Positions 15,883-24,725 are shown, numbered from the stretch's first letter. The stretch: DNA of 64,000 nucleotides from Longispora sp047121295 (GCF_047121295.1 NZ_CP139447.1:6324001-6388000); one strand, 5' to 3'. Program-made: numbers and translations. The notes: a model not told the origin generated them from the letters alone.

Positions 15883-17601
15883 ATGCCGACACTGCGCCTC
15901 GCTCTCGCCCAGGTCAACACCACTGTCGGGGACGTCCCCGGCAACGCCGCGCTGGTCCGTGAGTGGTCGCTGCGGGCCCGGGAGGCGGGTGCGCAGATCG
16001 TGGCGTTCCCGGAGATGACCCTCACCGGATATCCGGTGGAGGACCTGACGTTCCGGGAGAGCTTCGTCGCCGCCTCCCGCGCCGCCGTGGACCAGCTCGC
16101 CTCCGAGGTACCGCCGGAGCTGGCCGTCATCATCGGATACCTGGACGCGGACGGCCCCGCCCGGACCGGCTCCGACGCCGCCCGCGACCGGGGCCCGCGC
16201 GACGCCCTCGCGCTGCTGCACGGCGGAAAGGTCGTGGCCCGGTACTTCAAGCACCACCTGCCGAACTACGGCGTGTTCGACGAGGACCGGTACTTCGTGC
16301 CCGGCGACACCCTGACCGTCGTGCGGATCAACGGCGTGGACGTCGCGATGACCGTGTGCGAGGACATCTGGCAGCCGGGCGGCCCGTTCGCCGTCGCCGG
16401 CCGGGCCGAGGTGGGCCTGGTGGTGAACATCAACGCCTCGCCGTACGAGCTGAACAAGGACGACGTCCGGCTCCCGCTGGTGTCCCGCCGGGCGCGCGAG
16501 GCCAACGCCGCCGTCGCGTACGTGAACCTGGTCGGCGGCCAGGACGAGCTGGTCTTCGACGGCGACTCGATCGTGGTCTCCGCCGACGGCGAGCTGCTGG
16601 CCCGGGGCGGCCAGTTCACCGAGGAGCTGCTGGTCGTGGACCTGCGTCTGCCGGCGGCCACCTCCGACGACACCGGCGACTTCGGCGAGATGCTGGTCGC
16701 CCGCACCGCGCTGCCGGCGCTGCCCGAGCCGGCCGGCGCGGCCGTCGCGCCCCGGATCGAGCCCCGGCTGGGCGACGAGGCCGAGGTGTGGGGCGCGCTG
16801 GTGACGGGGCTGCGGGACTACGTACGCAAGAATGGTTTCCGCTCGGTGATCCTGGGGCTGTCCGGCGGCATCGACTCGGCCGTGGTCGCCGCCATCGCCG
16901 TCGACGCGCTCGGCGGGGACAACGTGCACGGCATCGCGATGCCCAGCGGCTACTCCAGCGAGCACTCCCTCGACGACGCGCAGGAGTCGGCCAAGCTCGG
17001 CGGCATGCACTTCAGCGTGCAGCCGATCGGGCCCATGTTCGACGCGTTCATGGCCAACATGAACCTCAACGGCCTGGCCGCCGAGAACCTCCAGGCCCGG
17101 ATCCGGGGCATGGTGTCGATGAGCCTGTCCAACCAGCACGGCCACCTGGTGCTGTCCACCGGCAACAAGAGCGAGCTCGCGGTCGGCTACGCCACGCTGT
17201 ACGGCGACATGGCCGGCGGGTTCAACCCGCTCAAGGACGTGCCGAAGACCCTGGTCTGGAAGCTGGCCCGGTGGCGCAACACGGTCTCGCCGCTGATCCC
17301 GGAGAACTCCATCTCCAAGCCGCCGAGCGCCGAGCTGCGGCCCGACCAGCTGGACACGGACTCGTTGCCGCCCTACGAGGTGCTGGACCCGCTGCTGCAC
17401 GGCTACATCGACCTGGACATGGGCAGCGCGGCGCTGAAGGCGGCCGGGCACGATCCGGCGCTTGTCGACCGGGTGCTGCGGCTGGTGGACATCGCCGAGT
17501 ACAAGCGGCGGCAGTCGGCGCCGGGCACGAAGATCTCGATCAAGGCGTTCGGCCGGGACCGGCGGCTGCCGATGACGAACCGGTTCCGCGAAGGGGTGTA
17601 A
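15883..17601 (+). CDS. nadE: Glutamine-dependent NAD+ synthetase
   Basis: The product has 572 residues and converts nicotinate adenine dinucleotide to NAD+ using glutamine. The N-terminal nitrilase-type glutaminase domain (~1-270) shows the triad Glu in AFPEMTLTGYP, Lys near 'RYFKHHLPNYG' and Cys in TVCEDIWQPGG. The C-terminal synthetase domain has the pyrophosphate loop LGLSGGIDSAVVA and 'STGNKSELAVGYATLYGDMAGG'. ATG 15883 follows TAGGAG. It is shorter than the ~680-residue mycobacterial type and fits the two-domain form. Confidence 0.95.
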   Translation: MPTLRLALAQVNTTVGDVPGNAALVREWSLRAREAGAQIVAFPEMTLTGYPVEDLTFRESFVAASRAAVDQLASEVPPELAVIIGYLDADGPARTGSDAARDRGPRDALALLHGGKVVARYFKHHLPNYGVFDEDRYFVPGDTLTVVRINGVDVAMTVCEDIWQPGGPFAVAGRAEVGLVVNINASPYELNKDDVRLPLVSRRAREANAAVAYVNLVGGQDELVFDGDSIVVSADGELLARGGQFTEELLVVDLRLPAATSDDTGDFGEMLVARTALPALPEPAGAAVAPRIEPRLGDEAEVWGALVTGLRDYVRKNGFRSVILGLSGGIDSAVVAAIAVDALGGDNVHGIAMPSGYSSEHSLDDAQESAKLGGMHFSVQPIGPMFDAFMANMNLNGLAAENLQARIRGMVSMSLSNQHGHLVLSTGNKSELAVGYATLYGDMAGGFNPLKDVPKTLVWKLARWRNTVSPLIPENSISKPPSAELRPDQLDTDSLPPYEVLDPLLHGYIDLDMGSAALKAAGHDPALVDRVLRLVDIAEYKRRQSAPGTKISIKAFGRDRRLPMTNRFREGV

Positions 17602-17632
17602 TCATCCGCCCGCCGGCGACACATAGCCGGGT

Positions 17633-18136
17633 ATGAGGGAACGCGACGAGCGCTGGTTCCGCGCCGTGTACGCCGAGTGCTACCCGGCGGTGGTGCGCTA
17701 CGGCCTGCGCCGGCTCGGCGCGCTCGGTCCCGCCGAGGAGCTCGCCCAGGAGGTCCTCCTGACCGCCTGGCGACGCAGGTCCGACGTGCCCGGTCACGAA
17801 CTCCCGTGGCTGTACGGGGTGGCGCGTCGCCTGCTGGCCAACGAGTGGCGGCGGGCCCGGCCCACGTTCGTGGAGCTCGTCGACGCCCCGGCCCCGGTCG
17901 GTGGCGTCGACGAGCTGCTCGACGTCCGCGCGGCGCTCGGCACGCTGTCCGAGGACGACCGGGAGCTGCTGCGCCTGATCGGCTGGGAGCAGCTGTCGGT
18001 GAGCGAGGCGGCGGCGGTGCTGGGCTGCAACCGGGCGGTGTGCGCCGTCCGGCTGCACCGGGCCCGCAAGCGGCTCGTCGCGGCCATGGACCGGGCCGTT
18101 CCCGCCCCTGCGAAGCGAACGGGAGCGCTGCTGTGA
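17633..18136 (+). CDS. ECF-type RNA polymerase sigma factor
   Basis: The product has 167 residues. Region 2 is 'FRAVYAECYPAVVRYGLRRLG...AEELAQEVLLTAWRR' with 'LPWLYGVARRLLANEWRR' as 2.3-2.4. Region 4 is 'LGTLSEDDRELLRLIGWEQLSVSEAAAVLGCNRAVCAVRLHRARKRL'. It overlaps the next gene by 4 bp (GTGA). The partner carries a transmembrane helix, so this is probably a membrane-controlled extracytoplasmic-function pair of the SigE/ECF41-like 'CU044_5270' type. No target promoter was identified. Confidence 0.9.
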   Translation: MRERDERWFRAVYAECYPAVVRYGLRRLGALGPAEELAQEVLLTAWRRRSDVPGHELPWLYGVARRLLANEWRRARPTFVELVDAPAPVGGVDELLDVRAALGTLSEDDRELLRLIGWEQLSVSEAAAVLGCNRAVCAVRLHRARKRLVAAMDRAVPAPAKRTGALL

Positions 18137-18990
18137 ACAGAGACGTCCACCGGGTCCGGGACCTGCTCGGCCCCGCAGACCCGGCCCGGTCCGCCCCGGT
18201 CGGCCCGGGCGATCCGACCGGGCTGGTCCTCGACCCGGCGATCGACATCACCCCGGACTCCCGCGCCGCCCCGGACCCCAGCGGACGCCGGGTGCCGAGG
18301 TGGGCCCTCGCCGGGGCGTTCGCCGCCGTCCTGGCCACGGCCGGCGCGGTGGCGGTCGTCACGCGGCCGGGCATCCCGGAGACCTCCCCGGGTGGAGCGC
18401 CGTGCCTGAACACCCTGGCCACGGCGGCCGTGGACGCGCCGTCCGACGGCCAGCCGGGACGCTATCTGCACCTGAGGATCCGGGCGTTCAGCGGCCCGCT
18501 CTGGATGACCCCGTCCGACCACCAGCTGTGGACCGAGGGCGAGTCGTCGGGCAGATACTGGCTTCAGATGGACCCGGTGGGCGTCGACGAGGATCCGAGG
18601 AACGCGCCGAACGCGAACGCCCTGCTGGGCGTGCGCTTCGTGGACCGGTCGGGGACCTTCACCACCCGCGCCGCCCGGACCGACTTCCTGCGCGCGCTCG
18701 CCGCGAACCCCGAGGTGCGCTGCGCGGGCGACCTCGCCGACCCGCTCGGCCGGACCGGGCTCGCGGTGACCGCCCGCCCCGGGGCGTTCCGGGCGGTCCC
18801 CGGCACCCCGCCACCCATCGAGGAGGCCTGCAAACCCGCGTTCTCCCCCTGCCAGAGCACCCTGATCTTCGACAAACACACCGGCGAGCTGCTGGCCGAC
18901 CTGGAATCCGACCCGGCGGCGGCCCCGGGCAGGGTCGCCTACCGGACGTACTCGGACCGTAGTCGAACGGACACCATGCGCCAGCTGTGA
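18133..18990 (+). CDS. CU044_5270-family membrane protein, sigma partner
   Basis: The product has 285 residues. A ~55-residue cytoplasmic start ('NRDVHRVRDLLGPADPAR') precedes one transmembrane helix (WALAGAFAAVLATAGAVAVV, about 58-77). About 200 extracytoplasmic residues follow, containing 'QPGRYLHLRI', 'WMTPSDHQLWTEGESSGRYW' and a Cys-rich end. This matches the CU044_5270 family encoded beside ECF sigma factors, probably acting as anti-sigma factor or sensor. The HxxxCxxC zinc motif of ZAS anti-sigma factors is absent, so how it would hold the sigma factor is unclear. Confidence 0.75.
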   Translation: MNRDVHRVRDLLGPADPARSAPVGPGDPTGLVLDPAIDITPDSRAAPDPSGRRVPRWALAGAFAAVLATAGAVAVVTRPGIPETSPGGAPCLNTLATAAVDAPSDGQPGRYLHLRIRAFSGPLWMTPSDHQLWTEGESSGRYWLQMDPVGVDEDPRNAPNANALLGVRFVDRSGTFTTRAARTDFLRALAANPEVRCAGDLADPLGRTGLAVTARPGAFRAVPGTPPPIEEACKPAFSPCQSTLIFDKHTGELLADLESDPAAAPGRVAYRTYSDRSRTDTMRQL

Positions 18991-19097
18991 GATTGTCCAC
19001 CCGACCCTGCCGGAACGCCCGGGTCGGGTGGGACGATCGGTCGTAGAACCTCTCACACCCGGGGACCCGCGAGGGCCTCGAGGGACAAGGAGACGAC

Positions 19098-19916
19098 ATG
19101 TCTTTGTACGGCGGCCCGGCCACCAAGCGCGTACGCACCCGTGATCTCCAGCTCGCCAAGGACAACGGCGAGAAGTGGGCGATGCTCACCAGCTACGACC
19201 AGTACACGGCGGGGATCTTCGACGCGGCCGGCATCCCGGTCCTGCTCGTGGGCGACTCCGCGTCCAACAACGTCTTCGGCCACTCGACCACCCTGCCGGT
19301 GACGGTCGACGAGCTGATCCCGCTCACCCGGGCCGTCGTGAAGGCCACCCAGCGGGCCCTCGTCGTGGCCGACCTGCCCTTCGGCTCGTACGAGCTGAGC
19401 GCCGAGCAGGCGTTCAACACCTCCGTGCGGTTCATGAAGGAGGCCGAGGCGCACGCCGTGAAGCTCGAGGGCGGCCGCAAGCGCGCCGACCAGATCCGGG
19501 CCCTCGTCGACGCGGGCATCCCCGTGATGGCGCACATCGGCTTCACCCCGCAGAGCGAGCACACCATGGGCGGCTACCGGGTGCAGGGCCGGGGCGACGC
19601 CGGCGCGGACATCCTCGCCGACGCGCACGCCGTCCAGGAGGCCGGCGCGTTCGCGGTCGTGATGGAGATGGTCCCCGGCGACGTGGCGGCCCGGGTCACC
19701 AAGGAACTGCACATCCCCACGGTCGGGATCGGCGCGGGCGCGGACTGCGACGCGCAGGTGCTGGTCTGGCAGGACCTGGTGGGGCTGCGCACCGGCCCGA
19801 TGCCGAGGTTCGTGAAGCGGTACGCGGACATGGCGAGCGTCCTGGAGAACGCGGCGAAGACCTACGCCGACGAGGTGCGCGGCGGCCAGTTCCCGACGAT
19901 CGAACACACCTTCTAA
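19098..19916 (+). CDS. panB: 3-methyl-2-oxobutanoate hydroxymethyltransferase
   Basis: The product has 272 residues. PanB makes ketopantoate from alpha-ketoisovalerate and 5,10-methylene-THF, the first committed step to pantothenate and CoA. The TIM-barrel signatures are TSYDQYTAGIFDAAGIPVLLVGDS (metal Asp), 'LPFGSYE', 'VKLEGG' and HIGFTPQSEH. The start has an AAGGAG site 8 bp upstream. Its position after glnA, glnE and glnA2 is conserved in mycobacteria. Repeat copy 4 follows the stop directly. Confidence 0.96.
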   Translation: MSLYGGPATKRVRTRDLQLAKDNGEKWAMLTSYDQYTAGIFDAAGIPVLLVGDSASNNVFGHSTTLPVTVDELIPLTRAVVKATQRALVVADLPFGSYELSAEQAFNTSVRFMKEAEAHAVKLEGGRKRADQIRALVDAGIPVMAHIGFTPQSEHTMGGYRVQGRGDAGADILADAHAVQEAGAFAVVMEMVPGDVAARVTKELHIPTVGIGAGADCDAQVLVWQDLVGLRTGPMPRFVKRYADMASVLENAAKTYADEVRGGQFPTIEHTF

Positions 19917-19920
19917 ACCA

Positions 19921-19965
19921 AGATCATTAGACGGTTACGGCGACACCTGCCCCGGCACGCGGCGG
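19921..19965 (+). repeat. Dispersed intergenic repeat, copy 4
   Basis: AGATCATTAGAC, GGTTACGGCG, ACACCTGCCCCGG, CACGCGGCGG. It begins five bases after the panB stop and belongs to the same subtype as copies 3 and 7. Its 3' end runs into a hairpin (19961-19992). Confidence 0.8.
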
Positions 19966-19992
19966 CGACACCTCCTCGGAGCGGTCGCCGCC
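19961..19992 (+). terminator. Putative panB terminator hairpin
   Basis: A 9-bp stem (GGCGGCGAC paired with GTCGCCGCC) and a 14-nt loop follow repeat copy 4 downstream of panB. There is no T-run, so confidence is moderate. Confidence 0.45.
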
Positions 19993-20072
19993 GCTCCCGC
20001 GTCAGGGCTCCGGTTCGTCTTCTGAGGAGTGGCCGCGCCTGTCGGCGGGCCGGTTGCCTACTGCTGGGTAGG

Positions 20073-20735
20073 ATGGCGCGCATGGACCTGCCTGACGTTT
20101 CCGCACTGACCGTCGCCATCCTCGGCGGTACCGGCGACCAGGGCAGGGGCCTCGCCCTCCGCCTGGTCGGGGCCGGCCAGCGGGTGCTGATCGGCTCCCG
20201 GACCGCCGAGCGCGGCCGGGCCGCCGGGGCGGAGGTCGGCGCCGAGGGTGGCGACAACGCCTCGGTCGCGGCGGCCGCCGATGTCGTCATCGTCGCGGTG
20301 CCCTGGGCCGGGCACGCCGAGCTGCTCGCCGAGTTGCGCGCCGAGCTCGCCGGGAAGATCGTGGTGGACTGCGTCAACCCGCTGGGCTTCGACAAGCAGG
20401 GCCCGTACGCGCTGGCCGTCGAGGAGGGCAGCGCCGCGCAGCAGGCCGCCGCGCTGCTGCCGGACTCCCGGGTGACCGCCGCGTTCCATCACGTGAGCGC
20501 GCCGCTGCTGCTCGACCCCGAGGTGGCCAGCCTCGACATCGACGTGCTCGTGCTCGGCGACGACCGGGAGGCCGCCGCCGTCGTGCAGGCGCTCGCCGGG
20601 CTGATCCCGGGGATGCGCGGGATCTGGGCCGGCCGGCTGCGCAACGCGCACCAGGTGGAGGCGCTGACGGCGAACCTGATCGCGATCAACAAGCGGTACA
20701 AGGCGCACGCCGGGGTACGCGTCACCGATGTCTGA
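20073..20735 (+). CDS. npdG: NADPH-dependent F420 reductase
   Basis: The product has about 220 residues and transfers hydride between NADP(H) and coenzyme F420. The dinucleotide loop is ILGGTGDQGRGLALRL followed by 'IGSRTAERG' for the NADP 2'-phosphate; 'VDCVNPLGFDKQGPYA' and 'AFHHVSAPLLLDPE' are characteristic of F420H2:NADP oxidoreductases. The ATG at 20082 has a better spaced AGGA site than the ATG at 20073. It overlaps the next gene by 8 bp. It indicates that the organism makes F420. Confidence 0.92.
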   Translation: MARMDLPDVSALTVAILGGTGDQGRGLALRLVGAGQRVLIGSRTAERGRAAGAEVGAEGGDNASVAAAADVVIVAVPWAGHAELLAELRAELAGKIVVDCVNPLGFDKQGPYALAVEEGSAAQQAAALLPDSRVTAAFHHVSAPLLLDPEVASLDIDVLVLGDDREAAAVVQALAGLIPGMRGIWAGRLRNAHQVEALTANLIAINKRYKAHAGVRVTDV

Positions 20736-21468
20736 CCCCGGCCGCCCGTCGTCGGGCCGGCCCGCCGAAGCCGGCGCGCGACGGGTCGTCTCCCTGGTCC
20801 CCTCGCTGACCGAGGCCGTCGCGGCCACCGCCCTGGGCGTCCTGGTCGGCGCGACGGACTGGTGCACCCACCCGGCCGATCTCGACGTCGCCCGGGTCGG
20901 CGGCACCAAGTGGCCGGACGTGGCGACGGTGATCGCGCTGCGCCCCGACCTGGTGCTCGCCAACCGGGAGGAGAACCGCGAGGAGGACGTCGCGGCCCTG
21001 CGCGCGGCGGGCCTGACCGTGCACGTCACCTATCCGCGCACGGTTCCCGAGGCCCTCGACGAACTCGGCGAGGTCTGCGGGCTCCTCGGCGACCCCGATC
21101 CGGAGTGGCTGGAAAGGGCGCGGGCCGCGTGGGAAAGTCCCCGGCCGCATGTCGCCACCATTGCCGTGCCGATCTGGAGGAAGCCGTGGATGTGGCTCGG
21201 CGATGACACGTTCGCCGCCGATGTGCTGAAGCGGCTGGGCTATTCAACGGTCCATTCCGGGCGGTACCCGAAAAAGTCGGTGAAAGAAACGACCGACCTG
21301 GAACCGGACATCATTGTCTTTCCCGACGAGCCCTACGCGTTCGGTCCCGGCGACGGGCCGGAGGCGTTTCCGGAGTTTCGCTGCGCATTTGTCTCCGGTC
21401 GTCATCTGACCTGGTATGGCCCTTCTCTGGCCGATGCGCCAACCGTTTTGCCGGACCAACTGAGCTGA
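20728..21468 (+). CDS. BtuF-like helical-backbone metal receptor, cytoplasmic
   Basis: The product has 246 residues with the cobalamin/siderophore-type periplasmic-binding fold: VVSLVPSLTEAVAATALGVLVGATDWCTHP at the start, 'GGTKWPDVATVIALRPDLVLANREEN' in the middle. There is no signal peptide or lipobox, so it is predicted to be cytoplasmic, unlike transporter-linked BtuF. Such soluble members occur widely with no known role. The last ~100 codons (about 21,160-21,468) use more A/T third positions than the first half, which is unusual for this neighbourhood. Confidence 0.82.
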   Translation: MSDPGRPSSGRPAEAGARRVVSLVPSLTEAVAATALGVLVGATDWCTHPADLDVARVGGTKWPDVATVIALRPDLVLANREENREEDVAALRAAGLTVHVTYPRTVPEALDELGEVCGLLGDPDPEWLERARAAWESPRPHVATIAVPIWRKPWMWLGDDTFAADVLKRLGYSTVHSGRYPKKSVKETTDLEPDIIVFPDEPYAFGPGDGPEAFPEFRCAFVSGRHLTWYGPSLADAPTVLPDQLS

Positions 21469-21508
21469 ATGGGTCATTGCCCTTTCGTGTTACCGATGTC
21501 ACGCTCCC

Positions 21509-22189
21509 GTGGTGCTGAATGTCGTTGAGGAGTACTGGAATCGAGCTCTCGGCCGGGACACCACCCCGGGCGTGCATCTCGTGGCCGACAGCCGGGGTGG
21601 ACACGGCGTCTACGTCCTCGGCACCCCGGGCTGTGTCCGGGTCACGGTCCCCACGGAACAGCTCACCGACGCCGTCCTCGCCGTGCACGAGATCGACCAG
21701 GAAACGCTGCTGACGGCCGAGTTCTGGGCGAAGGCGTTCCCGGACGGCGCGGTCCTCGGCCCCAGCCAGCACCACTACCTGACGAGCGCCGACCGGCTGC
21801 CCGACCACTCCGGCATCCGCCGGCTCAACCCGGGCGACCACCTGGCGCTCGCCGAGCTGCGCTCCGCGTGTCCCGAGGAGGACTGGGAGGAGGGCGGCTT
21901 CGCCGACGAGCCCGGCGCGCTGTTCGGGGCGTTCGACGACGGCCGGCTGCTGGCGGCGGCGAACCTGACGAACTGGAACGGCCAGCCCACCGACGTCGGC
22001 CTGCTCACCCGGCCCGACGCGCGCGGCCGGGGGCTCGCGACCAGGGCGGCGTCGGCGGCGTGCGCGCACGCGCTCCGGCTGCACGGCATCGTCCGCTACC
22101 GCACCCTCGTCGCCAATCCGGCGTCGATGACGATCGCCCGGCGGCTCGGCGGCACCCCCTACGGCCTGAACATCTACGTCCGCCTGTAA
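21509..22189 (+). CDS. GNAT-family N-acetyltransferase
   Basis: The product has 226 residues. A variable N-terminal half with 'WNRALGRDTTPGVHLVADSRGGHGVYV' precedes a GNAT acetyl-CoA domain, whose motif A reads VGLLTRPDARGRGLATRAASAACAHAL (R/Q-x-x-G-x-G/A form RGRGLA). The substrate cannot be predicted. The start is one of two adjacent GTG codons. Its TAA is part of repeat copy 5. Confidence 0.85.
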   Translation: MVLNVVEEYWNRALGRDTTPGVHLVADSRGGHGVYVLGTPGCVRVTVPTEQLTDAVLAVHEIDQETLLTAEFWAKAFPDGAVLGPSQHHYLTSADRLPDHSGIRRLNPGDHLALAELRSACPEEDWEEGGFADEPGALFGAFDDGRLLAAANLTNWNGQPTDVGLLTRPDARGRGLATRAASAACAHALRLHGIVRYRTLVANPASMTIARRLGGTPYGLNIYVRL

Positions 22190-22236
22190 AAGACCTTTCT
22201 AAGGGTTACGGCGGGGCCCGACCCGGTTTCCATCGG
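22188..22236 (+). repeat. Dispersed intergenic repeat, copy 5
   Basis: AAAAGACCTTTCTAAG, GGTTACGGCG, GGGCCCGACCCGG, TTTCCATCGG. It begins on the stop codon of the GNAT gene and ends about 12 bp from the stop of the convergent nuclease gene. It is the same subtype as copy 1. Confidence 0.8.
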
Positions 22237-22247
22237 TGCCCGGCGTC

Positions 22248-23630
22248 CTACGCCCGGAACAGCACCCGGCGCTTCTTCGGGTCGGCCTCGGCCAGGGTGA
22301 CCTGGATCCGCTCCCCCAGCGGCATCGTGCCCTCGCAGCGCGCGACCACGGCCGGCTCGTCGACGGCGACCATGCCGCCCTTCACCCCGCGCCGGTCGTC
22401 GAGGTCGAGCACCGCCGCCTCGAAGCGCTCGCCCACCCGGTCGGCGAGCAGCACCGCCTCGACCAGGTCGACGGCCCCGCGCTCGGCGGCGTTGGACCGC
22501 CGGTCGGTCGTCGACATCACGTCGGGCAGCTTCGGCAGCGCCTGTCGGGCCCAGTCGGGCACCGGCCGCCCGGCGTGCAGCGCGAGGCAGACCTCCGTCG
22601 CGTACCGGTCGGCGAGCCGGCGCAGCGGGGCCGTCACGTGCGCGTACGCCGTGGCCATGCCCGCGTGCAACGGCTGGGCGGGCACCTCGCCGTCGAAAGG
22701 CGTGTACCCGGCGCCCCGCATCAGCTCGGCCGCCGCGTCCAGGAACGCCGCCCCGCGCGGCTCGCTGGGCGACACGCTCGCGACCACCTCGCCGACCTTC
22801 GCGCCGGCCGGCCAGGCGATGCCCAGGGCCTTCGCGCAGGTCTTGAGCCGGGCCACGGCCTGCGGGTCCGGCGGGGGCATGGTGCGCAGGAGCCCCACCT
22901 TGCCGGCGAGCATCATCGCGCCGGCCGCCGCGCCGGTGAGCAGGGAGATCTGCGCGTTGTACTCCTCCAGCGGGGTCTGCTGGCGCAGCCGGAGCCGCCA
23001 GCCGTCGCCGTCGGGGGTGATCTCCTGCTCCGGGATCGGCAGGTTGATCGCGCCCCGGGCCAGGCCACGCGCGACGAGCAGCGGGCCGATCACGGGCAAC
23101 AGGGCGATCGACTCCGGCAGCGTCGCCGGGTCCATGTCGTAGTTGAGCTTGGCGCGGCTGCGGACCATGGCCCGCTCGACCTCGACGTGCGTGGTGGCAC
23201 CGTCGGCGGCCAGGTCGATCGTCCACAGCACGGCCGGGGTGTCCTGGTCGGGCAGCAGGCTGGCCTTGCCCTCGGACATCACCTTCGGGTGCAGCGGGAC
23301 CTTGCCGTCGGGCAGGTAGACCGTCTGGCCGCGCAGCCAGGTCTCGGCGTCCAGCGCCCCGCCGGCGGTGACGAACGCCGCGACGTCGGCGATCGCGTAG
23401 AACACCCGGAAGCCGTCGCCCTGGCGGGTGAGGAGCATGGCCTGGTCGAGATCCATCGAGGTCGGCGGGTCGATGGTGACGAAGGCCAGGTCCGTGCGGT
23501 CGGACCGGGGCAGGTCGCGCGGGCCGGCCTGGGCCTCGGCGACGGCCGGGGCGGGGAACTCCCCGGGCAGCTCCAGCTCGCGGCGCAGGTCTGAGAAGTC
23601 GATCCTGGGGGCACTCGAGATCCGGGTCAC
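22248..23630 (-). CDS. RNB-domain (RNase II/R family) exoribonuclease
   Basis: The product has 460 residues. The catalytic RNB domain carries the four-Asp metal site in FVTIDPPTSMDLDQAM near residues 50-65. Further signatures are 'GFRVFYAIADVAAFV', 'YAHVTAPLRRLADRY' and 'RRGVKG'. It is shorter than E. coli RNase II (644) and lacks the N-terminal cold-shock domains, which is typical of the actinobacterial single-RNB form. It should degrade RNA 3' to 5'. A second weaker S1-like end may be present (MPLGERIQVTLAEADPKKRRVLF). Confidence 0.9.
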   Translation of the reverse strand: MTRISSAPRIDFSDLRRELELPGEFPAPAVAEAQAGPRDLPRSDRTDLAFVTIDPPTSMDLDQAMLLTRQGDGFRVFYAIADVAAFVTAGGALDAETWLRGQTVYLPDGKVPLHPKVMSEGKASLLPDQDTPAVLWTIDLAADGATTHVEVERAMVRSRAKLNYDMDPATLPESIALLPVIGPLLVARGLARGAINLPIPEQEITPDGDGWRLRLRQQTPLEEYNAQISLLTGAAAGAMMLAGKVGLLRTMPPPDPQAVARLKTCAKALGIAWPAGAKVGEVVASVSPSEPRGAAFLDAAAELMRGAGYTPFDGEVPAQPLHAGMATAYAHVTAPLRRLADRYATEVCLALHAGRPVPDWARQALPKLPDVMSTTDRRSNAAERGAVDLVEAVLLADRVGERFEAAVLDLDDRRGVKGGMVAVDEPAVVARCEGTMPLGERIQVTLAEADPKKRRVLFRA

Positions 23631-23673
23631 GCGGTCTTTCTACCAGGTCCCGGTGACTTTTCCGCCGGACGCG

Positions 23674-23707
23674 CTGAGGCGGGGCCCGTCCCCGGACCCC
23701 GCCTCAG
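23674..23707 (-). terminator. Terminator after the Lys/Ala repeat gene
   Basis: An 11-bp perfect stem (CTGAGGCGGGG with CCCCGCCTCAG) and 12-nt loop lie 8 bp past the stop at 23716, ahead of the promoter region of the RNB gene. Confidence 0.65.
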
Positions 23708-23715
23708 TCGATGCA

Positions 23716-24327
23716 CTACTTTTTGGTCGTACCAGTGGATTTGCTGGCTGTTGTCTTTTTCGCGGCGGCCTTCTTGACCGCCTTCTTGACCGTGGCCTTC
23801 TTCGCCGGAGCCTTCTTGGCGGCCGTGGTCTTCATCGGCGCGGTCTTGGTCGCCTTCTTGGCGGCGACCTTCTTGGCCGGCGCCTTCTTCGCCGTCGTCT
23901 TCTTCGCGGCCGTGGTCGTGGTCGCCTTGCGGACGGTGCTGGCCTTCTTCGCCGCCACCTTCTTCACGGCGGCCTTCGCCGTGGTCTTGGTCGCGGCCTT
24001 CTTGGCGGGCGCGGTCTTCTTCGCCACGGCCTTCTTGGCCACCGTCTTCTTCGCGACCGCCTTCTTGGCCACCACCTTCTTGGCGGGCGCCTTCTTCGCG
24101 GCCGTGGTCGTCTTCTTCGCCACGGCCTTCTTCACCGCGGCCTTCTTGGTGGCGACCTTCTTCGCCGGCGCCTTCTTGGCCGCCGCCTTGGTCGCCGGGG
24201 CGGTCTTCTTCGCGACCGTCTTCTTCACCGCCTTCGTCGCCGTCTTCTTGGCGGCAGTGGTCTTCTTCGCCACGGTCTTCTTGACAGCGGCCTTCTTCGC
24301 CGGAGCCTTCTTAGCCATCTCGGCCAT
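23716..24327 (-). CDS. Histone H1-like Lys/Ala/Pro-repeat protein
   Basis: The product has 203 residues, almost entirely repeats of the type KKAPAKK, KKTVAKK and AAKK. Only about seven residues precede the repeats (MAEMAKK) and the tail is 'KSTGTTKK'. Such repeats form the C-terminal tail of actinobacterial HU proteins (HupB/HupS) and bacterial H1-like proteins and bind DNA or RNA non-specifically. Here no HU body is encoded in front of them. The ATG at 24327 has a perfect AAGGAGGT site; the in-frame start further upstream does not. Length is likely to vary between strains because the coding DNA is itself repetitive. Confidence 0.85.
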   Translation of the reverse strand: MAEMAKKAPAKKAAVKKTVAKKTTAAKKTATKAVKKTVAKKTAPATKAAAKKAPAKKVATKKAAVKKAVAKKTTTAAKKAPAKKVVAKKAVAKKTVAKKAVAKKTAPAKKAATKTTAKAAVKKVAAKKASTVRKATTTTAAKKTTAKKAPAKKVAAKKATKTAPMKTTAAKKAPAKKATVKKAVKKAAAKKTTASKSTGTTKK

Positions 24328-24378
24328 GGTTACCTCCTTGAGAGCTAGCACTGATATGTATGCAAAAATCGCACCGGA

Positions 24379-24594
24379 TCAGGCCGTTTCTCCTTTCCAG
24401 CGGGCGTCTTCGGCATCCAGTCGCGCCTCACGTTCCGCCACCTTCTGCAAGGCGTGGCTCGCGTCCTGCGCGGTCGCGTACGGACCGAGGCGGTCCACCC
24501 CGGCGCACGCGTTGCCGTCGGTCTCCACGCGGTTGTGCCGTAGACACCAGTAGAACTGGGCCGGTTCGCCGCTCGCTGAGACACCGCTAGTCAT
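24379..24594 (-). CDS. Small SPOR-like protein of unknown function
   Basis: The product has 71 residues. 'FYWCLRHNRVETDGNACAGVDRLGPYATAQDASHALQKVAEREARLDAED' resembles short actinobacterial proteins with a 'GPYAT' SPOR-like motif and two Cys residues, followed by a charged helix. No function is assigned. I prefer the ATG at 24594; no good ribosome site is seen, so the mRNA may be leaderless. It is followed by the Lys/Ala repeat gene in the same direction. Confidence 0.6.
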   Translation of the reverse strand: MTSGVSASGEPAQFYWCLRHNRVETDGNACAGVDRLGPYATAQDASHALQKVAEREARLDAEDARWKGETA

Positions 24595-24725
24595 GTGATA
24601 AGAGTGCACTCACGAATCGGCACATGTGATGAATTCGTGTAAATACGCCTACGAGCTGCTATGTGGAGCAGCGGGGCCGCGCGACAGCTCCGCAGCCGAA
24701 AACCCTTGTATGCCAAGGAAAAAGT

